NCBI GenBank assembly: GCA_960531495.1
Contig: OY482859.1
Span: forward strand, 15,303,274-15,367,273
DNA from: Zeus faber
Lineage: Eukaryota > Chordata > Actinopteri > Zeiformes > Zeidae
Direction of reading: 5' to 3'
Length of the DNA stretch: 64,000 bases
This document shows positions 27,817 to 40,278 of the stretch, piece after piece (positions within the stretch are counted from its first letter, which is position 1; the number at the start of each line of letters is the position of its first letter). Made by a program: the position numbers and the translations under genes. The notes under the pieces are model-generated. The model ran no database searches. It was not told where the DNA came from and saw only the letters and a list, made by a program, of their open reading frames with translations.

Positions 27817-27891
27817 TTGGTGAGGCTCGAACACTGCATAAAATGCATGATGTTTCTACATCATGCATTTCATGCAGAGTTCGAGCACCAA
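27817..27891. other. Long near-perfect hairpin, microRNA-precursor-like
   Basis: Arms 27825-27853 and 27858-27886 (29 nt each) pair with only two mismatches around the 4-nt loop TTCT. TTGGTG (27817-27822) then pairs with CACCAA (27886-27891) around a 3-nt bulge. The arms begin GCTCGAACACTGCATAAAAT and end ATTTCATGCAGAGTTCGAGC. Stem length is in the pre-microRNA range, but the tiny loop and near-perfect pairing also fit a young inverted duplication. I do not recognise a mature microRNA in it. Confidence 0.65.
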
Positions 27892-28666
27892 TCGCAAGTG
27901 AGAATATCTATTGATTGACTTTTCTCTTTGTTCTGTGGCCCTCTCTCCATTAGTAGCACTTATAGGTATAGGGCTTGGCCATGCAGACCAGATCAAATAT
28001 AGATATGTTGACCAAATACCTCAATATTCATACTTTGATGATATTTGTAGTTATGAAAATTGGGTCTTTCATAATATATTAAATGAAAATGAATAAAGTT
28101 GTAATGTGGATATTACGACCAAGCTGGTAGAGGTATTCATTAGAGCAGATATCTTGTCTCATAATCATGCTGTCAATATTATCAGAATCAGAATCAGAAT
28201 AACAATGATTTTAGAATAATATAATAATATAAAATAAAAAATTACCTTGTGATAAAATAATAGAAAATAATAAAAAGTTAAGTAAAAATGAAATCAAATA
28301 AAAATTGCCAAATATGCACAAGTAGCCGAGAAATAGTCAAATATGTAAAAATATACTGAATATACAAATGTTGTATCGATATATCACCACTTCTTATAGG
28401 TACAGGTATATACAGTATATACAGTATAAGGTTGCATAATACATCCAGTTTGTACATACATCATAGTTTAAGGTAATGTCTTACCCCCTTAAACGGAGCC
28501 TAACCTTGACTTCTCTGTTCAGTCCTAACGACTGTTCAGTCGACACAATGTCCTCCTGTGTCCTGTCAAACCAACGATACTCGCTGGCCACTCGCCTCTT
28601 CCCTAATGGAAGATGAGAGGGTGGCGTCACCAAATGGACCCCATGTAACCACAAGAACCGCTCAGG

Positions 28667-28762
28667 CCTTTCTCTCTCTCTCTCTCCTTCCGTCTCTCTC
28701 TCTCCCTCTCTCTGGCTCTCTCTCTCTCTCTCTCCATCCCTCTCCCTCTCTCTCTCTCTCGT
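28667..28762. repeat. CT-rich low-complexity tract
   Basis: This is interrupted (CT)n/(TCCCTCTC) sequence. Confidence 0.9.
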
Positions 28763-29266
28763 CACAAGTGGACTTGCTGGTTGAACGCAGAAATATTCCC
28801 GCATTCACGCATTCACGGAGGAGTTTTGTCTCCTTTGACCCTTTTTTTTTTCCCCAGCAGTTCTGCCTGGAATTGTTAAACAGACATGAGGGGTCTTTTC
28901 CTGTTGTAAGTGGGCGTTTAAAATAAATACAGTGCAGCACGGTGGAGGGGAAGGAAGAAAAAAAAAGGAAGATACATCTTTGGGGGGATAATTGGCTCTC
29001 TATTGACCTCCCGTGGTCCAACATCACGTGCTTGTCTCTTCACGTGAGCCAAAAATAAGAGACTAAACACTCCCATAGTGACTTACATTGGCGATTCATT
29101 GAAAATCATTGTTTTTTTTCCCAGGGTTCGGTGTCTTCCAATTATCCACGGAGTTGCTTTTTTTTCCACAAAGGAGGAAACGGGAGCTGTGCCACCTCTG
29201 TCATTTTTCATTCTCCATTCCCCTTTTTCCCTTAAAGCGTTCCATCCCCAGACAGGGCCCGAAACG

Positions 29267-29311
29267 ACCAACCGACCGACCGACCGACCGACCGACCGAC
29301 CGACTGACCGA
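29267..29311. repeat. (CCGA)n tetranucleotide microsatellite
   Basis: About ten ACCG units are present, one changed to ACTG. Confidence 0.93.
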
Positions 29312-29949
29312 TACAACCCGACCCAACACCTCCCCTTTCTGTGCCTACGATGCCTCTCCGCTCTTCCTCATCCCCTCAGCGCCCGCAAACCGGGACCCGC
29401 CCGATATTTCGCGTCTCGCACCTGAACAGCTCACCCCGACCTCACCTCTCACGCCTGAGGAGGAGGGAGGGAGGGCGGCGACGGTAGTTCCGGTGCAGAG
29501 CAACAGTGTGATCGCTCACCGACTTGATTATGTCAAGATCGCAGAGGACCCGACGTCCCCCTCCACCGTCTTCATCGATACGCGGATACGGATCCCTCGA
29601 CCCTGACCCTGGTCTCTCAGGAGATAATGAAACCTGTGTCAGCTCGGATGGACGCTCGTCTGCCTCCCTGTCGCTCCCCAGGACACAGCGTTCGGAGGGG
29701 TCTCGGACCCGGTACCTCTCTAAAGGTCCCCGTACATGGAGCCACGGCAGATGAAAAAGAGGAGGCAACGGGCCTTGGCACAGGGCTGAAGTGGCCAAAA
29801 CAAAACATGTCGCTCGTCAGACTGTTTTGAGATGGCGTCTGGAAAAACTGCTTTGGTCGATTGGACCGATTTTTAGTTTGAATCAAAGTTTTTGGCCTAT
29901 TTGCCTTATGTGTATGTGCATTAGGACACCGCTACACACCGGAAAATTG

Positions 29950-30616
29950 GGGAGTGCCCATTGTTCTGACGGCCCATTATTCCAAAACCCCAATAGTTAA
30001 AAATGTCAGGTTACAGATGTTTAAGTATAGGTATAAGGTTAGAGAAGGTTAAGTTTAGGCATGAGGTTAGAGTTGGTTAAGTTGAGGTATAAGGTTAGAG
30101 ATGGTTAGGTTTAGGTATAAGGTTAGAGAAGGTTAAGTTTAGGCATGAGGTTAGAGTTGGTTAAGTTGAGGTATAAGGTTAGAGATGGTTAGGTTTAGGT
30201 ATAAGGTTAGAGGTGGTTAAGTTAAGGTATAAGGTTAGAGATGGTTAAGTTTAGGTATAAGGTTAGAGGTGGTTAGGTTTAGGTATAAGGTTAGAGGTGG
30301 TTAAGTTAAGGCATAAGGTTAGAGGTGGTTAAGTTTAGGTCTGAGGTTAGAGAAGGTTTTGTTTAGGTCTGACGTTAGAGATGGTTAATTTTAGGTATAA
30401 GGTTAGAGATGGTTAGGTTTAGGTATAAGGTTAGAGATGGTTAGGTTTAGGTATAAGGTTAGAGATGGTTAAGTTTATGCATGAGGTTAGAGATTGTTAG
30501 GGTGTTGGGTTAGGACAGGGTAAGGTATACGGGAGAAGTTAAGGGTTAGGGTAAGGGTTAGGGTTTTTGGGACTATTGGGGTTTAGGAATAATGGGCCGT
30601 CGTAACAATGGCACCA
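29950..30616. mobile_element. Inverted-repeat-framed element with internal minisatellite
   Basis: About 40 bp at the left (GTGCCCATTGTTCTGACGGC, then CCATTATTCCAAAACCCCAATAGT, from 29953) recurs inverted at the right end (30571-30615) with few differences. Outside both ends stands the 8-bp direct repeat GAAAATTG (29942-29949 and 30617-30624), which looks like a target-site duplication of hAT length. The interior is almost entirely a 28-bp tandem repeat plus telomere-like TTAGGG variants, with no transposase. I infer a non-autonomous DNA transposon. The family is not recognised. Confidence 0.65.
30003..30500 (+). repeat. 28-bp minisatellite
   Basis: The unit is approximately GGTTAGAGATGGTTAGGTTT followed by AGGTATAA. 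It is repeated about 17-18 times with point changes (GAGATGG/GAGGTGG/GAGAAGG; AGGTATAA/AGGCATGA). A higher-order duplication of two units is visible at 30033-30145. The array grades into (GGGTTA)-like sequence at 30540-30565. Confidence 0.9.
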
Positions 30617-31693
30617 GAAAATTGTAGTTTCTCGATGAGGATTAATGAGTTTTGTGTGTTTTGTGCAGTGCATTTGACTCGGTAATGGCCGCTGAAATAG
30701 GGTTTCTTTTTGTGGCAATATAATGGCAGTGCATGGTGTGCATAAAAAGAAATCAAAACGAGCCTGGAAGCCTTTATATCATCCTGCACGTCATCACAAA
30801 AAGGAAATATCAGGGCTAAGGCACACGGCATCATAAGAGCAGGGGGGGGGGGGGGGGAGTTACCATGGATGAGAAAATGGGGTCTTGTTTGATCCGCTTC
30901 CATCGATTTGGAGTGATTCTGGTCTGATCCTGCCTGTTGGACATGTGTCCCAGACGCTTCACACATAGACACCTGGGAGCAGCAGCAGGCGCGTAACAAC
31001 TTTCTGGATCCCAAAGAGGAGGAGGAGGCGTTCACGGTGGTCTACCGTGAACCTTTATAAACTGACCCGAGGAGATTTTTATCCACGTGGTGATGATAAA
31101 AATTAATAATAGGGCTTATGGGCGAACCGCGTGTTGATGCACATCCGCCTCACGTCTGATGTGAATTGAGCCGAAAATGGATTGATCAAAATTGAGTTTT
31201 CGAAAGTTTCAAGTTTCAATATCTTTTTTTTCACGTCGATGACAGTATTGATGGGATGCCGTTGGAAATGGTAACTTTGAAACTTTCAACGATAGTAGAC
31301 AGGACTTTTCTCCCATTTTTCAACCATGTGAGTAATGCATGTGCATATCATGCAACATATCATGTATAAACCTATGAGACTGGATCAGAACGTCTCAACC
31401 TTAAAGCTCAAATAATTCAAGTCAAGATCAGTTTTGCCAACACTGACAAAACATAGCGTGAGGCGATGTATCTGCAGTGTCATGATCAGGGCATCACTAG
31501 CAGAATGTTAATTAATCCGTCTTCTCAAGGCAACGCAGTTCAAACGACAAAAAAGCAAAAGTACTCCAGAGCAGTGCCCAGCGCCTGTCGTATTGCGTTC
31601 AGTAGAAAATAAGGAAAAAAACTTTGGAAAAATAAAAACACTAATGTGTAAGAATCCCTTAGATGATGCAAAGATAACCTGCAGAAATAGCTC

Positions 31694-31716
31694 CTAATAA
31701 TAACAATAATAATAAC

Positions 31717-31761
<45 letters not shown>
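31694..31761. repeat. (AAT)n microsatellite
   Basis: This is an AAT run with three C substitutions. Confidence 0.93.
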
Positions 31762-31763
<2 letters not shown>

Positions 31764-32006
31764 CAACAATGGTTCTAATCTGAAGTGATGAAATATCACT
31801 GCTATTCTGCATCCTTTCTACTCATTAAAACACATGACACATGCACCAAATGTGTTCAGAAAGGCTGAATGAGAGGCGACTCTCCGTGTACTCACTGTGA
31901 TGTGGCTCCTAGTTTGCAGGATGAAGATGCTCTGAGGTGAAAACGTGCAGAGGAGAGCGCTCAGTCCTGTTTTCCACTCGGCGAGCCTCACTCAGCCCTG
32001 CAGGAC

Positions 32007-32153
32007 GCACGCACACACAGACACACACACACACACACACGCACGCACGCACGCACGCACTCACACACGCACACAAGCACGCACGCACACACACACACAC
32101 ACACAAGCACGCACACACACGCACACACACACAGACACACACACACACACACA
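32007..32153. repeat. Imperfect (CA)n/(GCAC)n tract
   Basis: CA repeats are interspersed with GCAC and AGAC units over about 150 bp. Confidence 0.92.
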
Positions 32154-33094
32154 ATGTGGAGTAAGAGGAGGTTTGATCATCATGAGCAACAGGCTACTGC
32201 CCCTCCCTCCTTCCCCTCCTTCCCCTCCTTCCCTTCCATCCTTCCACTCTCCTCCTCCCTCGCCCTCCCCGGCTCCATGCACTCCTTCCTCCACCCGCAC
32301 AACAGCTCCGAGCTCTGACATCAGAAGTAGGATGTGCCATTATTCAAAAAGCTTTGGAGAGGAATCCATGGTAACCACCATCTAGCACCCCAGCCCCCCA
32401 TCATCTTCAAATTGGTAGGCTATAATCACTCTCGTTTCTGATCGTATATTCACACATTGATACGCGATGCCGCCGAAAGAGCTGCATGTGGGCTCAGGGA
32501 GTCCGAATATAGAATCAGACGAAGAGCCATAGCAAGATACGATGACTAAAAGAAAAAAATAAAAATATATTTTTTAAAAGATGACGTGTATCATCATCAT
32601 CACCTGGCCACTGTTTAAAGTGGTAAATATTTCAGTATGAATATTTTGTGGGGAGAAAAAAAAACAAACAAAAAAAACCCAAACAGATTTAATACGTTTT
32701 TTTTTTTTGCTGGCACTTTCAGAGAAACAGACACTGTATTTCACCGTTCACTGTATTTGCATTCTGAATGTGTTCCTGTATGTGCTGTTGCCATTGTTGG
32801 TGCCGGGGTCCACGTTCCCTGGCGAGAATTCAAAGAGCGGGCACAAGCAAGAAGTGAAAGACACCCGGGGCGGCAAAATAAAAACATTGCAGTTTCAAAT
32901 CGAGTTCTGGGCCTTGTACTGTAATACACACGATTCCCTCAAAACGATCTATTTTGGAACAAAATGATTTATTGATTGAAAATGCAAATGCAATGGTCAT
33001 TTTTTTCCACAATTATTTGAGCCTATTTATGATTATTTTCAGCTTGTGAGTCGAAGGTTCTCTCGCTCGTCCACCCGCTGAATCGAAAGTCAAG

Positions 33095-33305
33095 GAGCTT
33101 GTTTGTGCACATTTCCCTTTTGTTCACCAACGGAGCTTCAATGTTCCGTAAAAGCCTGCGTGTCTGGCTGCAGTTTCAGGGTCGCAAACGACAACAAAAC
33201 AAACGGGCAACTCTTTTGCCGGAGTAACTCCCGACTCCTGAATCATTTAAAAGATTTGTTCGCCACGACCAAATCGTTTGCGAATCTGGCATTGCCGCAC
33301 ACGGA
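33095..33305 (+). repeat. Dispersed repeat, copy 1 (pair with 53100-53305)
   Basis: It shares with 53100-53305 the ordered motifs TGTCTGGCTGCAGTT, CAACTCTTTTGCCGGAGTAA, TTTAAAAGATTTGTTCGC, AAATCGTTTGCGAATCT and a matching 3' part, at roughly 70-75% by eye. It is interspersed and non-coding. The repeated TCGTT/AACGA flavour is common in fish repeats, but I cannot name the family. Confidence 0.55.
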
Positions 33306-35867
33306 CGATCCTATGGATTACCACTGGAATTAGTTGGTGCTGTCAATCATCTTCTGTCTTCTTCAGTCATAAAAATACCCTGTTATTAAATGCAATGAAA
33401 TAATTTTCTATTGAACTTCCGCCGACACTACGGGGACACGATATTTACATGGACAGAATATTTTCATTGGTGCAGTTGAAAATGGCTAAATGTTGTCATG
33501 CCCACCTCAATAGGCTTACAGTAGGCTGCAGTAAGTAAGAGCATGTTGAATTGAGGACATCCAAGTCTGGCTATTCTCCACTGGACACCAGGCAAGTATG
33601 TTCCATCTGCCAGTGTCGATCTGGAATATGACAGAAAATTCTGGAGTAATTGTAATCGATTGTAATCGTGTTTATTCAGTGCTGAGTGGATTCAAAGAAC
33701 AATTGCATGCAGGTTTTGCATTGAGAGACAAAAAAAATAATAATCAAATGCCGCTCCAACAAAGCCAACATTTGTTTTGGAGTTACCGAGAATATGCAAG
33801 CCATAACAAACAAATAAATCTGTTTTTTTTCTGGAGGTCTATCTTTGGCCGGCTCTGTGTGGCGCAGATGCTGGTGTTTTCTTCGAGTTTTAGCCCAACC
33901 CTACTTCAGCAGCTTTTCACACAAGTGATTACACTATTCAAATTGACAGATCCAGTTCAATGGAGGGAATATTTTTGGAGACCGTTCGGTACCAACTTTT
34001 AGCTCGTCTATGAAGGGCAGGTTTTTTCCCGTTTCAGAGAATATGTATTTCCTATGCTATTATTTTAATATTAGTCGGTGTCAGTCGGTGTCAAAATCAC
34101 TCAGATAAATGTTCACGATGCTCGCCTGTATATCTGGCTTAACTTAAATCGTTACTCCCTAAAGGAAAACTCCAGTGCTTTTTTAACCTATAAAGACTTA
34201 TTTTTTTCAGTCATTGTGGGTGATTGTGAATATGTTAATATGCAAATATGTCACATCAAAGTTCGTAGGTAAGTAAACTTGTTGAATAGCACTAAACACT
34301 TAACATGGTTTCGCAGATAAATCACGACCAAGATTATCCTACTTAAAAGCCTTTCTGAGATGTTGCTTAACTCAAGATGAATTCCTTCTAAACGAGGTAG
34401 TCCTGGACTAAGGTGGGGAAGGACTAGTCAGCTCCTTCCGTCTGGTCCTGATTCGGGTCTTAGTCCAGATCATCCGTTTCCTCTGTTGTCCAGGTCGACC
34501 TGGAGGCCCACATTCCCTAATCCAAAGATTTAATTTAAACCTTCACTTAGACCGAGATCGGCTCTAATCTTCCTCCTGGAAATCAAATTTTTAAACCAAT
34601 TGTAGGGCAAGTGTGAGACTAAAATCATGACTGAGAAAGGCCATTTCGGTTAGTCCATATTTAAGCTTTGATTCAGTCTAAGATTTCCGTGATACCGCCC
34701 CTTAATAGTCAATGGAGAGATGTTATCTGGCTCAACAAAGTGCAAAACACAATGTATTTATATATAAGTGGATTTCCGAAGCATTCTCTTATGCGTCTGT
34801 TGGTTCATTGTGCTGCTTCCTTGCTTATTCATGTATTCATGTTGCGCGGCGTAAAGGCAGGAGCAAAACCCACCCACAGCATCTAACCATCATAACCCCG
34901 ACGTCGCTCCCCGCGGAGAGACGCATTACCGCCGCCCCAGCATCTGTAGCGCCGCATCGCTTTCCCACACAAATCGGATTGTCGTCGCAGATCGAGTTAA
35001 GCCGCAGACAAACACAACGGCCAAAAACTGAGGGAAGACTAAATGAAATCCGCTCAAATGCCAAAACAAGGTACGGAATTAGTCGTGAAATCCGGTTACG
35101 GAAATTTTAAATATTGACGATTGATGCGGCGCATTTGGAGTTCTGAAGCAGTTTTTTTTTTTTGTTTTTTTTCTTTGCGTGGAGTTTGGATCTGCCCCCG
35201 CTGTGCTGTGAGCTTCAGACGCCGGGTGACGCCGCGATCCCACTGTCTCCATCCCATAATACTGACTGATGTGATCTTTTATTGATCTGACAACAAGGCT
35301 TTTTTTTTTGCACGCACACACTGACACACACTGACACACAATGACACACACTGACACACACTCTCTCATCTCACACACCAGTCACTGACGCACGTTCGCT
35401 GCCTTCTTTCCTGATATATCTCCTCTTTTTTTTTTTTTTTCAATCAGACAAAATACAATTTTCCAAATTTTGACATCTGCACAATCGACAAGTGCCCCTG
35501 ATTTGATAGAGTCCCAAGAGGATGGATTCTTGAGATAAATTCAACCAAATACCCATTTAGAATCAAAATAGACTCAACGAAAAATAGACAGATACACAAA
35601 AAAAGGCCAAAATAAAGAAAAGAAGAAAAGCAAAATATATCAAAATATACACAAAAACAAAGCGTGATTTTAGTATAGGTATATACAAGGTATATACTAT
35701 ACTTGTAATTGTATTGTACCAGTTTTATCGTCGAGGACCATATATTTCAGAGCGTATACTGTATATGACCTTTCGTTTTTCAGATCTTTTTCATTTTTGT
35801 CTTTTTATTTTCTTAGGTTTATTCAATATTTTCCAATTTTTCCAGATATTGACTTTTTTTTTTGATC

Positions 35868-35880
35868 TATCTGTCTGTCA

Positions 35881-35912
<32 letters not shown>
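35868..35912. repeat. (CTGT)n tetranucleotide microsatellite
   Basis: About ten CTGT/TCTG units are present. Confidence 0.93.
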
Positions 35913-35913
<1 letters not shown>

Positions 35914-36797
35914 GTTTATTAATATGTTGTTACTAAATTATTACAGTGTCTACCATGTTTTTACAGTGTTATTTCAACATCAAAGTTGTTCCTTTTCCGA
36001 GCGCAACGAGCGTGGTTTTCTGAAAAGGAACAAACATGACGGAGGAGAGGAAAACTCACTTATTAAGGTGTTGTGCGGCCTTGAGGACGGCCTGGGAAAA
36101 CATATTTTTGGAGTTCTCTCACACACGCTGCTGAATAAGTCATCGGGTTTGGGTTGTTTTTGCACGCAAGACCGTGCAGGTAGGACGTTGCCACGGCGGC
36201 ATTCAGAGAAAAAGTCCAAACCTCTCACGACCGAAGCTCGAGCAAAAAGAAACTCTGCTTAAGCTTTAATTAAAACCCAACCCGCATTCGGGGCATTAGC
36301 GCATTAATGTCTCATTACGGCGCCGGGTATTATCGAGCCTCCTGCCCAGGCGCCGCGCTAATAAACGAATGAATTGTTGGCAGGATGCAGCGGATCAAAG
36401 AAATCATTTTCTCATTACTGGACCTATGGAGGTAAAAAGACAAACAACAACACAAAACAATGGCGAGCCGGCGGGAAGAGGGGTTGGTGTCGCCAAGGGC
36501 AGCGGCGAGGTCGGTATAACCGCAAGAAAAAAAAAATGAAATTCCCGTTGGAAACTTGCGTCATTTATGCAGCGCCGTGTCTCCTCCGGGTGAAGGCGAC
36601 GGGGCTCGAAAAGTGGCTTCCGTGGAGAAAAAAAATTGAGCCGGAGCCGAACTGGAGGTTCAGGTGCTCGCGGCAGTGCTTTGTGGATGTTCCCGTCCGA
36701 GCCGCGAATGGACAATTCATGCACGTCGAAGGGGAGAATGAATTCGCTTCGAAGTCCGTTTTTTTTTTTTTGGATCAGACCGTGAAACATGAATCCC

Positions 36798-36800
<3 letters not shown>

Positions 36801-36872
<72 letters not shown>
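36801..36872. repeat. (GT)n microsatellite
   Basis: This is 72 bp of uninterrupted TG. Confidence 0.96.
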
Positions 36873-36875
<3 letters not shown>

Positions 36876-39220
36876 GAATCAAACAAGCAGGGAAAGCGTT
36901 TGCTTCGGGGATAGCTCGCCGCGGCGCTGCCATGGCGCCGTGGATGACAACGTGGAAGCGTGTGGGAAGGGGCTGCGACCTCAGCCTATTTTTGAGAAGC
37001 AGTCCGGTCACACACACCACAACATTTCTACAAAGAACAACACGGCGATTTGATCCGTACAAAATGTGCCTCCGGAATGAAAACGTGAAGGAGAAGTTAT
37101 TATGGTATGTACTGTGTTTCAGTTGACAACATGGTGAAATAGAAGGGGGAATAACTCGGCTCGTATCGAATTTTCCCCTGGTTTGATGTTTGCAGTTACC
37201 AAAACAAAACCGCGCTGAGGTTTACTCACAAGACATGGTGATTGATGGTTTTTGATGTGTTTTTTTTTTTGTTTTTTTACTGATTCCCTCACCTCTACTC
37301 TCATGAAATGTTGAGCTGTCCACCTGGACGCCTTGAAAACTCCCCCCGTGCAGAAGTCGCCCATGCGTGGGGGGCCCGCTCGAAAAAGCCTTTTTTGGCA
37401 GGTGCCCCGCACCATCTGTGGTGCGAACTGGCTCGGCGAAGGATACTTGTCCAAAACGTACGCGCTCGGTTTTCATCATCCCCGCCGTCGGGGAGACTAC
37501 GCTTAAATGAGATACTGATGACGAACATTTCATTGATCTGAAGTGGTTGAGAGAATGCATTTTGCCGTGACGAGTTTGCTTGTTTGGGAAAGAGTGAGAA
37601 AGACTTCCTCTCACATTGCAAGTAAAATTCAATCAAACAGCTTACCTGCAGTGCAGCCATCTTCATTTTTGTGAGAAGAAATCAGCCACTATGCAAATCT
37701 CCCAGTTGTTTCCAGTTTGTTATTTGTCATTCAACCGCTTGAGAACGAGAATGTAGAATTATTTATGAGGCTTTCCATGGATGCGGTCAACCCACTCTTA
37801 GTGTCACCTCTTAATGCATTGCACACATGCACACAGTCATGGAACTAATAACATTGTTGGGGATCCAAGGTTTTCTGATTCTTACACTATTGCATTTTCC
37901 TTGTCTTTGTTGGCTTCTGCTTTCGTCAAATGAATTCAATTAAATGTGGCAACAACAACCGGTCCGTGTTAGCTGCAGAGAATTCATGCATTCTGTCTAT
38001 GTGACCTTGCAGTATTCTTCTTCTTTCTTGGTCTAAACCATGGCCGACTCATCCCACCGCTCTGTGCCTTCTACCGGGCACCGTTCGCCTCCTGAGCCGT
38101 TGTTCCGCGTTGTATTGGCGAGGGCCGTTTTTTTCCTTAAAGGTGTAAAGTTCATTCCGAAAAACACCAGTTGACAGTCACATGGCGCCCGACAGCTTGA
38201 AACGGGGCGAATTAAAGCCGAGCACAGCTCCGTTTTTCTTATCTATCTGTGCCGCGGCGGAAGATCTGGGGGGGGGGGGGGGGACCTTGACATCGCCGCC
38301 GCACGGGCACAGCAGGGGGCCACCGCACGTCAGCGCCGCGGATGACAACTTTAACGCACTCCAGTCCCATCACAGGACACCCTGGGATCCAGGACGGGAG
38401 CTGCGAGGGGCGTCGGACGAGCTGTGGGAGACACATTTCTGTGTCATGTGCAATTTGTGCGCGGCTTGTTCAACATTCATGTGTGTTTATTATGCCTTAC
38501 AGCACGCAGCATGACAACGGAAGACAGGAGAGGGCTGTGGGGCTTTGGCTGAGGGGACGAAATTGTTGATGAAGATTGATGAATATTGATGAAGGGCCTC
38601 TCCCATTCTACAAACATATGTATACGCAAACAGTGAAATTATATACTCGTACATCATAAGATTTCTTCTTTCTTGTGACTTCACCGAACACACGCAGGGC
38701 CTACATCGGCCCGGGCCAATTCCTCTAAATAACACGACTTGATCTCGCATTGACAGTGGGCCGTTTTCAATCTGCTATAATTTAATCTAAACACGGGTAT
38801 GCACTGGGTATTAGTTTTGACTTTTTTTTGCCCATCTTCAGCTGGGAAGCGGCGCTGCCAAATGCATTGCAATCCATCTCACACTTCATCTACCCCGCGT
38901 GCGCGCGAGAGTGTCAGAGTGGCATAAAGCATTCAGCGGCGTAATTGGAAAAAATATTGTCCGACGATTTCCATAATTCAAACGCCCGCATGGCACTCTG
39001 ATCTGTCCATCTTTATGTTTCTCTGCGCAGAGAGATAACGGTTTTATCAAATGGAAACAATTTGCGATGCATTTATTCCGTTTTCACCCACTGTGTAATC
39101 CACCAAATGTTGGTCTTACAAGTCTGCGATGAATATCAACACACAGTTTGACGCAGTGAAATCATCCTTAAATCCATTGAGGGCAAAAACAGAAAAAACA
39201 AACAAAAAATAAAAAATTTG

Positions 39221-39780
39221 GACATTTTGGACCCTGGCAACAGAAACTGTCTCTTGGTACGTGGAACATACATGACCTCGCTGGGGTGGAAGGGGCTGGA
39301 GCTGGTGCGTATTCAGCGTATTCAGCCTTCTTGGAGAAGGTGGCTGAAGTTCTGAAGAAGGTTCCACCCGTTGGCTGTATTGTCGTGGCGGGGGGACTCA
39401 AACACTCGCATTGGTAATAACTGGGGAGGGATGTGATTGGGTGAAAGGGCCTTCCTGTCTGAAGCAGAGCAGGGGGACCTTATTTGACATTTGTTTCATA
39501 ACCAACATTTTGGGAACACAAGGCTGAGATCTTTTCATCCGACCTGAGGCCAGAGCGCTCTGGACCCCGTGGTGAAGGGGAGCAGAGTTGTCAACTGATG
39601 ACCTTCTCGTGGTCAGCTGGGTCACATTTTCAGACGGTGAGGGAAGCTGTTGGACTGACCCCGGCAAAGTGTTTGCTGGGAGCGGCCGGCAGAGCAGACC
39701 CTCTCCAGAATGGTTTAAACTCTCTGAACCTCTGAAGGAGCTTATGAGGCTTACTGGAGGGTGTCGGGGACATTAGATCT
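39221..39780 (+). mobile_element. Non-LTR retrotransposon relic, endonuclease region
   Basis: Broken frames on the plus strand recall the apurinic-type endonuclease of a LINE: RGTYMTSLGWKGLELVR near the start, NTRIGNNWGGM in the middle, SSDLRPE, then STDDLLVVSWV at 39591-39623. The last matches the terminal STDHHLVVSW motif of such endonucleases, with the catalytic His changed to Asp. There are several stops, frame changes and a large internal deletion. No reverse transcriptase follows. The element is dead. Confidence 0.65.
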
Positions 39781-40270
39781 ACAAGTCATTTAAAAGCTTG
39801 TCCCGACTTTTGTGAAGGCGCGGGCTCTCCTTGGGACACCACGCGGGAATTTTTTGTTGCGTTCAATTGACGTCGGAAAAATAAAATAAATTTAATAAAT
39901 GCATCTACAATAAAAATACTATTTTATTGTATTTTTTTTTTAATTTTCATTGGTTATTTATTTTCATTACCGCTGAATGTACGTGGGCTGGTCCGCACCC
40001 CGAGCAATGCAACTCGACCACTCTGCACGAAGGTCCCTCTTGTGCCGGTTAGTCCTGCCCTGGAGCAGGAGCTAAACAAGTTCCTCCAAACTGAGTTCTA
40101 ACAACGAACTACGAATGTTCCGAGTTCCTGAAGTGAGGACACCAAAAATAAAGGGGACGGTTCCTCCAAAAGTTCTCAGAACTATGAAAAGGTTGCTACG
40201 GTGTGAAAATGCCTACGGTGTCTGAAATGGACCTTTCTCAGGGACCACCACAGCAGGAGCTCTGAGCAGG
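39781..40270. other. Non-coding; possible older repeat hosting the hAT insertion
   Basis: After an AT-rich part (39861-39965) comes sequence at 40000-40270 with GTTCCTCCAAACTGAGTTCT and GGTTCCTCCAAAAGTTCTCA motifs. These look like part of an interspersed repeat continuing at 41396-41530 beyond the hAT element. The frame on the minus strand at 41405-41530 (FLATVKEVFQLFTEEELEEI) reads protein-like but is not recognised. Confidence 0.35.
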
Positions 40271-40278
40271 TGCTAGAA

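Larger units (their letters stand above)
27892..29949. other. Non-coding stretch
   Basis: Nothing coding was recognised. The stretch contains a retroposon-like AATCAGAATCAGAATCAGAAT tract at 28183-28200, followed by A-rich decayed sequence to about 28375. It also has CT-rich sequence at 28667-28762, a (CCGA)n run at 29267-29311 and CpG-richer sequence at 29390-29760. Confidence 0.6.
30625..39220. other. Gene-poor interval between kcng1 and nfatc2, left part
   Basis: No exon was recognised on either strand. The interval contains a G-run at 30842-30857, (AAT)n at 31694-31761, and a CA-rich tract at 32007-32153 followed by CT-rich sequence to about 32300. A dispersed repeat lies at 33095-33305. 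At about 34380-34710 is a possible old MITE (TAGTCCTGGACTAA and a diverged counterpart), too decayed to call. Further items are A-rich sequence at 35560-35665, (CTGT)n at 35868-35912, GT at 36801-36872 and a G-run at 38267-38282. CpG-richer patches at 34.85-35.05 and 36.45-36.75 kb have no assigned function. Confidence 0.6.

Noticed and set aside
27620-27823. 67-aa open frame with natural-looking composition next to the hairpin
   Set aside because: No recognisable motif, no splice or promoter context, and it stops just inside the hairpin. Treated as chance.
34340-34710. Possible MITE with TAGTCCTGGACTAA motifs
   Set aside because: The opposite ends match too poorly by eye and no target duplication was found.
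36374-37126. 250-aa open frame on the plus strand
   Set aside because: It runs through a GT microsatellite (poly Cys-Val) and has no domain or conserved motif.
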